A DNA stretch of 64,000 nucleotides from Rapana venosa (Eukaryota; Mollusca; Gastropoda; Neogastropoda; Muricidae). The DNA lies in NCBI GenBank assembly GCA_028751875.1, contig CM054135.1, forward strand, positions 10,725,131 through 10,789,130. Reading direction: 5' to 3'. Below, piece by piece: positions 1 to 12,785 of this stretch. Below the pieces are notes generated by a model. The model saw only the letters and a list, made by a program, of their open reading frames with translations, was not told the origin of the DNA and ran no database searches. The translations under genes were made by a program, and so were the position numbers. How positions within the stretch are numbered: the first letter of the stretch is position 1; each line of letters starts with the position of its first letter.

Positions 1-224
1 GAACAACAGGACGAGGCAGTTCCAGCAGGCTAGATATCGGTGATGAGTTATGGAAGGCTGGCTGTGTAGAAAGCCAGCGTAGTCCTTTTCTCTTCTTTAA
101 AAAGAAAAAAAGAAAACGGAATTTTTTTGAACAGGCAAAAGACTTAGTCTTTTCAACAGGAATCGGGACTCTTCACCATAATTATGTGCACACAGACTGT
201 CATTGTAAAACCTGAAGATTTCCC

Positions 225-575
225 CTTGAGGCTGCCTGGGGCCTGTCAGTGTGAACAGCATCCCCACCTACTGGAAACTCTGAGCTACAAATTCCATCTT
301 TTCTATCCCTCTCTTTGTCTATGCCTTGTTTCTTTTCTTCCTGTCACCCCCTTCTTGTCTATTTTCTGTCTTCTTAGTCCATTCCACTGCCTTTTTCCCC
401 CAGAAAAGACTTAAAATTTAAAAATTATCTCCCGGCCCATGCTTAAGTCGGATGTGCTGGTCCTGACTTGTCAGGCGCTTAACGGCGGCACAACGCATTT
501 CCGCTCATATGATAGACAACAGATGCTGTCTGAGCATTCGACGACGACGACGACGAAGAAGAAGTCAGAAGATGG
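225..575 (+). mobile_element. Repeat family F, near full copy with (GAC/GAA)n tail
   Basis: Shares a modular sequence with copies near 35.7, 45.9, 58.4 and 58.9 kb: a 5' part (cagcatcccc..ctggaaa), a pyrimidine-rich middle (ctatccctctctttgtct), then gcttaagtcggatgtgctgg and a trinucleotide tail at 541-564. Probably a SINE-like or other non-autonomous element. Confidence 0.7.
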
Positions 576-897
576 CAGTTTTTCTTTGGAGGCAGAATGT
601 TTACGAGCTCTGCCATATTTGCTGTGTAAACAGCGCTTTACACCATGAAAACTAATGTTGAGAACTGTAATGTTTTCTCAAAAAATATGGAACAGTTTAC
701 TAAAGGTAAACCTATTATTTCGAAAAAGACAATGTCAGTTTTCACCATGACAGCAGCATTTTTCACAGGAAATTAATTTTTAGTCTTGAAGCAAAATTCT
801 CTTAAGAACTAAAATCAGTTACAACCGTAATTTTGATTTCACACAAATAGTAACTTTCCTACATAAAAATTGCTTTAAATGTGAACTGTATATCTAA

Positions 898-930
<33 letters not shown>

Positions 931-1054
931 TAATAATCATTAGTATTTTGAAAGTGACCTTAAACTATGTACAGACCTTTCGGCACAAATAGTTTTCCAT
1001 ATTGGAGAACAGACAGACTCGATTGCTATGCAAGTTAATTAACGCGCTTATAAA

Positions 1055-1165
1055 CTTTTTTTGGGTTCGCTCTGAGGTTCACCAATGGTGAGATTTTGCG
1101 TAAGCGACCGTTTTTACCCGCCATGACGGTAGCCGCATTCCGCCTTTGGGGATGCCTAACATTTG
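1055..1165 (-). mobile_element. SINE tail fragment (shared B/C tail)
   Basis: Contains gaggttcaccaatggtgag and the following cgaccgtttttacccgcc, the tail module common to SINE families B and C. The rest of the element is absent. Confidence 0.6.
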
Positions 1166-1210
1166 AGTTCCATTGACAGTTCGAGCATATCTGATCAAAA
1201 TGTGATGACA

Positions 1211-1408
1211 AGTGTGTGTGTGTGTGTGTGTGGTGTGTGTGTGTGTGTGGTGTGTATGTGTGTGTGCGCGCGTGCGTGCGTGCGTGCGTGGTGTGTGTGT
1301 GTGTGTGGTGTAGTGTGTGTGCTTTGTTTTGGAGGGGAAGGGGGGGTGTCAGAGAAGGGTCACTTCCAATTGCAAGTCAACAGTTTTTCTTCTTCTTCTT
1401 CTTTTTTT

Positions 1409-1447
<39 letters not shown>
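1211..1447. repeat. (TG)n/(GCGT)n then (TTC)n(CT)n microsatellites
   Basis: TG-rich tract at 1211-1322 with an internal CG/CGTG block, then TTC and CT tracts at 1381-1447 leading directly into a SINE. A shorter (TG)n lies at 900-928. Open frames here are low-complexity artefacts. Confidence 0.9.
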
Positions 1448-1450
<3 letters not shown>

Positions 1451-1827
1451 TTTGTTTGTTCCTCAGCTGGAGCTCCGAGGTTCGCCAATAGTGACATTTT
1501 GCGTATGCGACTGCTTTTACCCACAATGAAGGAAGTCATACTCTGACTTCGGGGATGTATGCTGAGTATGTTCGTGTCTCTGTAACTCACTGAACACTGA
1601 CATGGAATTACGGGATCTTTAACGTGCATTATTACGTGATCTTCTGCGTGTGTATATATATACACGAAGTAAATGAAGCCACTGGCAGGTATGCATTTTA
1701 TGTTGACATGTTGGAAGATTGTTAAAATCCCCACCCTTTAATGCACCACACGCCGTTGAAATTGGAACCCACGACTTCATGGACCCATGGGATTGAAGTC
1801 AAAGGTCTTAACCACTCGGCTATAGGG
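1448..1827 (-). mobile_element. SINE family C copy
   Basis: Tail module (tcagctggagctccgaggtt) at the left, tRNA-like head on the minus strand at the right (CTATAGCCGAGTGGTTAAGA; box-B-like GTGGGTTCCAATT). Same structure as copies at 24.5, 53.9 and 57.5 kb. Confidence 0.75.
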
Positions 1828-2949
1828 TTTTGTATTTGAACATGATTCTAAAGGAGAAAGAAAGGGGAAACCTTTCCTTGTTGTTGTGAATAGATTAACG
1901 TCCCGGCGGAGATTTCCGTTGTAAGGACTGGAGGGTGAACCGTGACTGTACACAAACCAGTTATAAATGAACGGCAATTCACAATTCACAATATTTTATT
2001 CCCATTAACTCTTTCGAGCTATAAAGAAACGAAAAAGCATACACATCAATTAATGAATGACGGGTATCAAGAGGAAGAGCAAACACAAATAAACGAAAGA
2101 CACTATTAATAAAATAAAATAAAAACGAATTAGACATCGTTATACATTATTAGCGTTGATGCACCCTATATAGATGGGAGATTACTCGTGTACGAGTGGC
2201 CGAGGTGTTCATAGAAAAGGGGAGACAATTCAGAATACCCTGTGTTGTTTCTCTCAAGCTCGGCTGGTTCCACCTGCCTGACAACAAGAAAACCGTGAGG
2301 TTCTGGGTTCCATTCCCAGCTTCGCTCTTTCTTCCCAGTTTAACGGTAAAAACAAAAAAAATCACGTCTGAATGTCAAGTCTCTCAGAGGACACTCTAAA
2401 CCAGTCGGACCCCTGTCTTTACGGACTTGTGCCCGTCTAAAGAATCCACGACAGTTGAAAATCGGAAAGTGCAAAGGGGGTGTCTCCTGACTGTTCCGGC
2501 AAAAATTGGTAGGTTCAGTTCCAAACTGCATCCCCCAAATCGGAATGTGGGTACCTTAATGTTAGGGGGTGGCGGTGGGGGTGGTGGGCAGTTGCATACA
2601 CAGCAGAGGAGGGGGAAAAAAGAGCTGGACTGAAATTCAGTCAGGAAAAAAAAAAGTGTTGTTCAAGAAAATAAATCGGACGTCTCCGGTTGCATCACTT
2701 TAATATTGTCGTTATTAACGTTGATCATCGTGCAGTAAAAGTATTATACAGTATTTGTAATGCATTTTTGACGGCTGATTTTTTTTCTCTGATCCTTTCT
2801 ACTTCGTCTGTCTCTCCCTGTTTCTGTCTGTCTGTCTGTATTTCATTTTTATGTGTATTTATATCGTTCTGAATTTACTGTATAACAACTTTGCAGTTCT
2901 TGTCTCCCATCTTGTGTACTAATTTGGCACTTTAAAGCTAACAAAACGG
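1828..2949. other. No host gene; possible tRNA-like SINE fragment at 2195-2345
   Basis: No coding signal. At 2195-2345 a ggttctgggttccattccc box-B-like string resembles, in the opposite orientation, gctgggaatcgaacccag near 48079. A G-rich tract lies at 2562-2590. Confidence 0.4.
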
Positions 2950-3474
2950 GAAGTGGCTGAAACGCACAAACACAAACATTATCACACACACCATCCTCTC
3001 ATCGGTTGCATACTCTTTAAACTTGTCGTTCTAACGTCGCCCTCACGGCATAACACTACACAGATTTACACACACACACTTCTCACTCTTCTGCAACTCT
3101 CTTCTGAACTTCTGTTTGTCTCTCCCCCCTCCCCCCCCCCTGTACCATTCTCTATTTCTTCTATCTGTCTGATACTCTCTCTGAACTTCTGTTGTTTACT
3201 CCCCCCCCCCCCCTGCCAACACACACACACACACACACACACACAACCACACACACACACATCCACTCTCACCACACTCCTCTCTACTACTCCTGAACTT
3301 CTGTTGTTCCCACCCCCCCCCCACCCACACCCACACACAACACACACGCACGAACACCACACTACACACGAACGCACCCCACCCTACACACACCCACTCA
3401 CACACCACACACACACACACCAACACACACACACACACACACGAACACACACACACACACACACAACACACACA

Positions 3475-3505
<31 letters not shown>

Positions 3506-3672
3506 GCACACACACACACCAACACACAAACACACACACACCACACACACACAACGAATACACACTTACAACACTACACACAACATCACAACACACACCA
3601 CAAACACACACACATACTACAAACACAACACACACTAATATACGGATAAGAGAATGCAGCAGAAGGCCTGAG

Positions 3673-3705
<33 letters not shown>

Positions 3706-3823
3706 ACCACACACACACGAACACACACTACCACACACACACACACACACAACACACTCAACACACACAACACACACACAACACACTACACACACACACT
3801 ACACACACACTCACACACACTAC

Positions 3824-3856
<33 letters not shown>

Positions 3857-3870
3857 ACACACGCTAATCC
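2950..3870. repeat. Large imperfect (CA)n region with poly-C tracts
   Basis: About 0.9 kb of ACAC-type low-complexity DNA containing several C runs, including a long one at about 3673-3705. It makes a 304-codon open frame of His/Thr repeats that is not a gene. Confidence 0.92.
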
Positions 3871-5370
3871 ACAGATCAGAGAATGCAGCAGAAGGCCCGA
3901 GTCCCCCACACACTGCCCACACTGACTGAAGTCATGTGCACAGGCCCGGGGAGCGGCGCCACGTGCCCAGTGACAGGATTTGCCCTTAGGGGATCTTACA
4001 TGCAAGTGGGGAGGGAGGGAGGAGCGAGGTGCCTGCCAACTGCTCATTAATCACTTAGCATTATTATTATTTTGTTGTTGTTGTTGTTGTAAATCTGATG
4101 TAAACCTGAGCGAGGGTTATCCGTAAATTGTAAACAACCAGCTTACTTAGACGTACAAATCATCAATAAGATTTATTTTTTTACATTGATTTTTTAAAAT
4201 TCTTTTATTTCGACAATAATTGAATAAGCCCTTATGTGCTTTTTTGTTTTACATCTAGTCCCCGTGTGTATGCAGTTTTGTACATTTTGTCACCAGTTCC
4301 CACCGGCACAAAAATAAGCCTATTTAAAAAATTTTAAAAAGCGAACAGGTTTTCACGTGTGTGCAAGATGTTCTACGTGCAGAATTGCGATAAATTGTCT
4401 CTGTGTTTGTGGATCTATCGATGTCTAGATTTTGACTGATGGGCACAATGAAATGAGATATGGACATTGGCAAATAAAATGGTTGATTATAAAGGAACTA
4501 TAAATGGTTGAATATTGTAGACACTATTTCTACATTGTTGACGGCTATTGCCTACTTCTTACTAAATTCTTGCCATTTGCGTACAAAGTCTATAACGCGC
4601 GCGCGCGCGCGCGCACACACACACACAACCACACACTTTGACCAAAATCAGAAGCCTAATCACCTTTCACCATCAAGAGACTGACTGTGCATTTTAACCC
4701 AGCACAAATTCAGTTCTAACTCTTAAAAATAAAGGATTAGGTAAACATGACGAAGCGAGACACCTTGTATATTTCTGTATTTTTAAAGCACTGACTCTAA
4801 GACGCTTGGGGGAAGGCAAGCCCAGCTCTATCCATAACTGCCATGGTCAACAAAACTCTTTGCACGAAGAGCTAATTAAAGGGACTGCACTGGCCTTGGT
4901 ACACCTCGTAGACTCTCACGGGGGGTAAGAGCAAGAGTCAGGTCGTCATCTGCCTGTCAATATTGAAGTAGATAAGATAACTTTTTGCATGTCTTCGCGC
5001 TAGCCAGCCTTGTCTAAGAGAGAGAAAAAGGCTGTATAGAGTATTGGTGCAATATCGGTAGAAAGACTTGGCAAATACTGCCAGAGACAAGGGGTGTGTT
5101 CAATTGGCTGCGAGGAAATTCATGATTGTAACTTGTTTTGTTTTGGGGTTTTTTTGTGTGTGTCTTTTATGTAAGATTGTTTGCTTTGAGGGTATAGGGT
5201 GGGTTTACTTTATTTATTTGTTTGTTCTTGGTAAAGGGCATATAAAAATCACTGCAAGCTATTTCAAGACCCTTGCTATGGAGATATAGCCTAATTTCAC
5301 TGAATCATGTAAAATGTTACATATTGCATAACGAACAAGTTTAAAATATACTTTGTATTATAAAAAAAAA
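3871..5370. other. No gene seen; SINE B tail fragment and (CG)n(CA)n tract
   Basis: A family-B 3' module fragment (ttttatttcgacaataattg; gtccccgtgtgtatgcag) lies at about 4185-4395. A (CG)n(CA)n microsatellite lies at 4592-4646. The remainder shows no recognisable feature. Confidence 0.5.
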
Positions 5371-5656
5371 GGTAAAGGTGTCCCATAACCTATAAGGTCG
5401 TAGGGGAGCGAGGCGTCAGAGACCTCACTTCTCTAGGGCCAGCATATTGAGGGCGGCGCCCATCTCCTCTCCCTCGCTGCTTTACCTTCCCTGACCCTAA
5501 AGAGGCAGGTACCCATTTACAGCTGGGTGAACTGGAGGAACTGTACTGAAGCCAAGGCGCGCAAACGGTCACCCATCCAACTGGTAACCACGCTCGACGC
5601 TGCTTAACTTGGCTGGGGGAAAGCGAGTGCTCCGACCACTGAGCTATCCCGTCCCC
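5371..5656 (-). mobile_element. SINE family A copy
   Basis: Minus strand carries the tRNA-like head GGGGACGGGATAGCTCAGTG and GTCGGAGCACTCGC, then the family body ending in CCTTTACCTTTTT. About 286 bp. Near-identical copies occur at 20.7, 48.2 and 51.5 kb. Confidence 0.85.
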
Positions 5657-5763
5657 TTGTATTATACCAAGTACCAAAAAAAAACTAGTTGATACGCTGT
5701 GCAGTTAGTTATATAACATGGCTGTGATATTAAAAGACTAAGGATATTCAGCAATTTTTTTTT

Positions 5764-6155
5764 TCGTTCGTGGGCTAGAGCTTCGAGACGCAGCAATGGT
5801 GAGATTTTTGTGTATGCGACGCCCTCCCCCCCCCCCCTCCCCCCCCCCCCCCCCCCACCACACACACCTTCAGGTAGCCGTACTCTGACTTCAGGGATGG
5901 TGTCTAAACTCGACGCCTGTTCTACTCTTCCGAAAGGTGGAACGGGTTTTAACGTATGCGCAAGATGTTCTGCGTACCATTTTGCTCTCATCCGAAAGAG
6001 TTTCGGGGGAGTGGAGTCGGTACTGGTGTTAGCCTAACTCCAGAGGAAAAATCCCCTGGATATGGCGTCTCGGCGGTAGTTCAAACATGGGTTCGATCCC
6101 CGCGGGAAGTCAGATCACGAGCACAACGCTCTAACCACCAGGCTATCCTGTCCCC
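5764..6155 (-). mobile_element. SINE family B copy with internal poly-C
   Basis: Tail module gctagagcttcgagacgcag on the left, body tccagaggaaaaatcccct, and a minus-strand tRNA-like head (GGATAGCCTGGTGGTTAGAG) on the right. A C-rich tract fills 5824-5857. Confidence 0.8.
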
Positions 6156-6252
6156 CAAAGAGGTATACATTCAAGCTTGAACATCTTCCATTCTTTCGTT
6201 TCTATGTTCCAGGGTTACAAAACCAGAACAAGCAGAGCTTCAACGAACTAAA

Positions 6253-6547
6253 AGGTAAAGGGTAAAGATGCCCCATAACCTATGCGGTCGTTGGGGAGCG
6301 AGGCTTCAGAGACCTCAGTTTCTCCAGGGGCCAGCACATTAAGGGCCGCGCCCATTTCCTCTCCCTTGCTGCATTATTTCCCCGTCTCTAAAGATTTGCA
6401 TTGACAGCTGGGTGAACCGGGGGACTATACTGAAGCCAAGGCGCGCAAACGGTGTCCCATCCATTCGCTAACCACGCTCAATGCTGCTTAACTTTAGCTT
6501 GGTGGAAGCCAGTGCTCTGACCACTGAGCTATATTATATCCCGTCCC
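6253..6547 (-). mobile_element. SINE family A copy, more diverged
   Basis: Same order of modules as 5371-5656 with several substitutions and a small duplication (tatattatatcccgtccc) in the head. Confidence 0.8.
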
Positions 6548-6794
6548 AGAACTAGACAAGGTTTTATCTGCAGGTAGCAGACTGGGTGGGGCGCGGCTTA
6601 CGGAAGGCAACAAAGCCAGTTTCCTTCCAACATGATCGCCTCTGCAAAAATCTATGACAGATGGCTTAAGTGATTGACGTTATCTCTTCCCGATTACACT
6701 CTCTGCCCTTTTCTCGACACAGTGCCTTGCCTGTTGTGCATATTACTGTACCTCCTCTTGTACCAACAAAAAATCACAGACTTTAGGGGAGGGG

Positions 6795-7320
6795 TGGAGG
6801 GGGGTAGTCTAGTGGTTAGAGCATTGTGCTCGCGATCTGACGGCTGGGGTTCGAGTCAACAGCGAGGCACCCGCTCAAGGGAATTTTTCCCCTGGAGTTA
6901 ACATTACCACCGACTCCACTCCCCCGAAAGTCCTTTGGATGAGACAATAATCTGAGGCCACGTTTGTGAACGCACGCAGATCTTGCGCACACGCTAGAAC
7001 CCGTTCCGCTTTTCAAAAGAGTAGACCATAGTGTGCCGGTAGGAAATAAACATCAATGTATGACAGCCAAGCGATCTGAGTTGTGTCCCCTTGCAGATCT
7101 GTACTGCACGTTGGGTCACAGTCCTTCGGATGAGACTATAAACCAAGGCCGTGTGCGAACGCACGCAGAAACACCTTGCGCATCTTAAATCCTGTTCCGT
7201 TTCGTAGAGTGGGCCCATTGTGTGCCGGTGGGAAAACAGATGACAAAATTTTACAAAACCGCATACACACGGGGACTGGATGTAAAAAAGCAATAAGTGC
7301 TTATTCCATTATCCTCGTAT
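6795..7320 (+). mobile_element. SINE family B copy or two partial copies in tandem
   Basis: Head ggtagtctagtggttagagc and body cccctggagttaacattacc at 6795-7030, then about 90 bp of unrelated sequence, then a second start of the late body (ccttcggatgagactataaa) running to ttattccattatcctcg at 7318. Confidence 0.75.
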
Positions 7321-8255
7321 AAAATTAAAAAAATTAAAAATCATCTGTTAGTTTTACCCGTGGGGACCCAAAGATGAAATGTTCCCCCCTTTTTGGCTGC
7401 CTCGGTTTGGATTCTTGTAACCCTTTCACCTAGTTAAACCCCAACCCCCCTCCTCATTTTTTTTGACAATCCTTGCAAAAAAGCTTTTTTTCTTGTTTTT
7501 TTTTGGGGGGGGGAAAGGGGTTTCGTTTTTTGGTTTTTTAAGATTTCCCAAATAAAATTTTTAAATTTTTTTTTTAAGTTTCTTTCCATTGCTTTGTAAA
7601 TAAAAAACTGAAATCTATCTCATGCCTGAAACTTTTTCCCAAAATTTCGTCAGGGGGCCCAAAATTCACGGATAAAAATTGGTATCCCAATTTTTTTTAT
7701 TTGAGAAATTTTTCTGGTCTCTTTAATGTGTTATTTGTAAAAACCGTATTTTGCAAACCTACAACAAAATTTTGGGCTTGGACCCTGCGGTCAATTCCAC
7801 TTGGTTTGCGTTTTGTTTGGTTTTGTTTGTGTTGGTTGGTGTTATTGTCTAGTTTGGTTTCTGTGCATACCCTGCCTAAGTTGGAAGGCAAAAGTGTTTG
7901 TTGGCGAAAAACAAACCCAAACCCCAAACCCCAACATTTAACCCCCACCAACCCACTATCCTTTCTGTTTCCTCATCCCTTTCTCTTTAAAAAACAAAAA
8001 TTAAAACAGCCCCCACCCCAACTTTCCCCCAAAACCCCCCAAGGGGATTCACTGCACTGGGGTCCGACAAATTGGATGTCTTAGGTTTGTTATCCAAAAA
8101 AATTTGGGGGTTTCCAAAAACGCAGGCCAACGTTCAATTGCTTCAAAAGAAAAACTTTTTCTTTTAGGAATCCGTCCCAAAAATTCTTGGGTTAATTTGT
8201 TTTTTGCCCCCTGTCAAACCCCCCCCCCGCATAGGCAAGTTGAAAACCTTCATTA
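7321..8255. other. Homopolymer-rich, possibly error-laden stretch without genes
   Basis: Unusual run of expanded C, T, G and A homopolymers (for example near 7385, 7441-7510, 7560-7580 and 8216-8228) with no recognisable element. Texture differs from both sides. Confidence 0.5.
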
Positions 8256-8549
8256 CATTTTTTTAATTGAATATCCATAAATGCCAAACTTGACTATTTA
8301 AATAAACAAAACTAGAAACTGGTCTAGATCTATGCTGAAAACTTTTTTGAAAAACAAAGTTATCGCTGGCATCATGTGTGCAAGATATTCACTGTAAAAC
8401 CTGTGTGCTTACTCAAATTTTTTAAAATTGTAAAAACCTTTTTTCTGGGTCAATCTTTAATTAGTTGAATTTGACATAACCAACCACTGATTTAAAGCAG
8501 AACAATACAAACAAACGTTTTCAGCTTGGGTGACACCATGCAGGCTCAC

Positions 8550-8554
8550 TTATT

Positions 8555-8594
<40 letters not shown>

Positions 8595-8612
8595 GTGTGT
8601 GTTGGGGTGTGT

Positions 8613-8665
<53 letters not shown>

Positions 8666-8892
8666 TGAGTGTCTGGTGTGTGTGTGTGTGTCTGTGTGTG
8701 TGTGTCTGTCTGTGTGTGTCTGTTTGTGTGCGTGCGTGCATGCACGCGCGGGCGCGAAGTGTGTATGTGTGTACACGCGCACGCATACATACATAAAAAC
8801 ACACAGGCAAATAAGATCTGCAAGCAAACAAAATTGTATGGTGTGTACGAAAACATACACACACACACACACACACAACACACACACACACA

Positions 8893-8941
<49 letters not shown>

Positions 8942-8961
8942 CACACACACACACACACACA

Positions 8962-8993
<32 letters not shown>

Positions 8994-8996
8994 ACA

Positions 8997-9061
<65 letters not shown>
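8550..9061. repeat. (TG)n, (CA)n and (CT)n compound microsatellite
   Basis: TG tract about 8556-8745, then CA at 8853-8894, CT at 8895-8935 and again 8961-8992, and CA to 9061. Open frames on both strands here are artefacts. Confidence 0.95.
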
Positions 9062-10566
<1,505 letters not shown>

Positions 10567-10614
10567 ACCAGGTAGGCATCCTTCAATCTGGGAAGACTAT
10601 GGAGTTGCACTCTA

Positions 10615-10930
10615 GGTGTTAATTCTGGTACAGCGTTGGGTGTAGCTGGTCAGTCTGACACGGGAATGTCAGACAGTGCCTATGGCAGAGGAAGGAACAG
10701 ATGAAATCTGACGCTGGCCTGTCTGCCTGGGCTGCAGCCTTTCTTGTCGTTCTCTTTGCCTCGTGCTGCTGAGCAAGTGTCTCTTCGAACTTGGAGAGAC
10801 CTTTCTGCACAGTCTGTCTCCAGTCTGGGTGAATACCAGAATTGTTAAAATGCAGGAGTTTGGCATGCAGCGTCCAAAGGTTGGAGTTCGGCTCCCAGAG
10901 GCCCTGCATACTGGTGCTCCAGTCAACATT
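10615..10930 (-). mobile_element. LINE 3' remnant with degenerate terminal zinc finger
   Basis: Minus-strand frames encode NSGIHPDWRQTVQKGL, TRKAAAQADRPASDFICSF and CHRHC, then after a frameshift RLTSYTQRC. This is the usual end of LINE polyproteins with a C-x2-C..SRIGL.SH.RRC finger. It is broken and 5'-truncated. Confidence 0.65.
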
Positions 10931-11139
10931 GCCTTTGTTTAATTAATAACAGTATTAATTTATCCATGAGGGAGATGAATGTCCTATCAGAACAGCTTCC
11001 ACATGACTGAAGATTTCGTATTCGTTTGTTTGCATTTTGTGTTTGATTGTACTGACTTTCTTTCTTTTGTTTTAGGTTGTTGTTATGTATGGGCCGGATT
11101 CAATCACTTTTTTGTTTGTTTGTTTGTTTTTGTTCTTTG

Positions 11140-11583
11140 TCTAGAGCTCCGAGATTCACAAATTCCAGAGTTTTGTGTATGCGAATATTTTTGCCCCCCC
11201 CCCCCCCCCCCCCACCATGAAGGTAACCGCAATCCGACTTCGGGGATAGCAGTGTGCATGCGTGGGGGGCGGGGGTATGTCTTTAAAAAAAATTGTCATC
11301 TGTTCTTACTGGCATGAATGGCCTACTCTTTTGAAACGTAGAACGGCTTTGAACGTGTGCGCAAAGATGCTCTGCATGCGTTTTCACTCTAGGTCTCTGT
11401 TCTTCGTCTCATCCCAAGGACGTTCGTGGGAGTGGAGTCAGTCAGTACTGATGTTACCTCCAGGGGAAAAATCCCTTTGAACGGGCTCTTCGGAGGTGGC
11501 TTGAATTGAACCCAGGCTCGATCTCTGGGCCGTCAAATCCTGAGCGCAGCGTTCTAACCGCTAGCTAGGTTATCCCGCCCGCC
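11140..11583 (-). mobile_element. SINE family B copy
   Basis: Tail module gagctccgagattcacaaat at the left, poly-C at 11193-11212, body cctccaggggaaaaatccct, and a tRNA-like head on the minus strand ending near ggttatcccgccc. Confidence 0.78.
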
Positions 11584-12489
11584 AGGAGTCAGTTTGTAAG
11601 TTGGGTTCTACAGAGGCAGTCAATGATGCACAGCCTCCTGGGTTGGTGTTCATCTTAAGGTTCCCAGCTACGGATATGAAAAAAAAAACAATTAAAAAAA
11701 CCCAGCAACAACCCAAAAATTTAAGCAAAATAAAAAACCAACAAAACAAAACAAAACCAGAAAGAAAAAAAACCCGAAAAAAAGCTGAGGTTCTTTAGAA
11801 TAGAAAGATGCTGGCCCAGTGGTATGCTCGTCAAGTAAAATCTTGATGGAGTGTTATTCCAAGGTATTTTGTTGCGCGCATGTGTGTATGTGCGAAGTCA
11901 AGTCAAGTGATCTTTATTAAGAGTAAAAGAATAAGTTTATACAACTTGTTTTTCATCCTCACCTCACCTCTGTGTGTGTGTGCGCGCGTGTTTATTTTAT
12001 ATTTTTATTTTATTCCTTTATATCGAGGATAATGGAATAAGCACTCATGTGCTTTTTTACATCCAGTCCCCGTGTGTATGCAGTTTTGTGAATTTTGTCA
12101 TTTGTGTGTGCGTGTGCGTTCGTGTGTGCGTGCGTGCGTACGTGTATGCTTCTTTAGATTTTACATCTTTTCACTATCAGTGATATTAGACGAAGGGAGA
12201 CGGGGAGAAAAAAAGAAAAGCAGATGTTTGTGTGTGACTGAGAGTTTGTTTGTGTTTTGTCACGCGCGCGCGCGCGCGCACGGGTGCGTGTGTGTGTGTG
12301 TGTGTGTGTAGGCGGCTCAGTTCCTGCAGTGGACAACTGAGCATCTTTCCTGCAAGTAGATGGTCTTTTATTGTGTCGGAGTAAATGAAATGGTAGGCCA
12401 TAATGTTAGGTAGCCTAGTGTGCTCTGCAACCACATACTGAATCTAAAACTGATTTCGGTTTGACCCTAGACCTATACAATAGCCCGGA
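11584..12489. other. Upstream flank of 4E-BP; microsatellites and SINE fragment
   Basis: A-rich tract at 11678-11790, a gtcaagtcaagtgatcttta fragment of another repeat at 11897, SINE B 3' module at 12000-12105, GT-rich tract to 12150, and (CG)n(TG)n at 12260-12309. No promoter motif is assigned. Confidence 0.5.
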
Positions 12490-12646
12490 TGTGGTTTTGA
12501 AGTGAGAGTTCCCTGCGCGTGTTTTGGTTGTGTGCTAGAGAGTGTGTGAGAAGAGTGCAAGCTGATTTCGGGTTATTTTTCGGATTCGTAGAAAACCAGG
12601 CAGCTCTATAGGTGATCAGGGAACATTTTTACAACCCACAGAAAGT
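12490..12646 (+). other. Probable 5' UTR of 4E-BP
   Basis: Unique, repeat-free sequence directly before the 4E-BP start codon. No TATA box or clear transcription start could be assigned. A 5' UTR intron is possible because an acceptor-like cccacag lies at 12636-12641, just before the ATG. Boundaries are guesses. Confidence 0.4.
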
Positions 12647-12785
12647 ATGTCTTCTGAATCTGGTGCTCAGTCTTCCAAAGGGAGAGATATTCCAAGTAGA
12701 CGAGTTCTCCTGAACGATATTTCGCAGCTTCCTTCAGAATACTCAACAACGCCTGGTGGAACTTTTTTTTCAACGACTCCAGGGG
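12647..12785 (+). CDS. EIF4EBP: 4E-BP exon 1 (residues 1-46 plus one base)
   Basis: Starts at the ATG at 12647 and encodes the N terminus, RDIP and both TTP phosphorylation motifs. The donor is G|GTATGT at 12786. It ends one base into a Gly codon that is completed as GGA by exon 2, restoring the conserved TPGGTR. Confidence 0.96.

Noticed and set aside
2953..3867. 304-codon His/Thr frame
   Set aside because: It is (CA)n low complexity with poly-C; not a protein.
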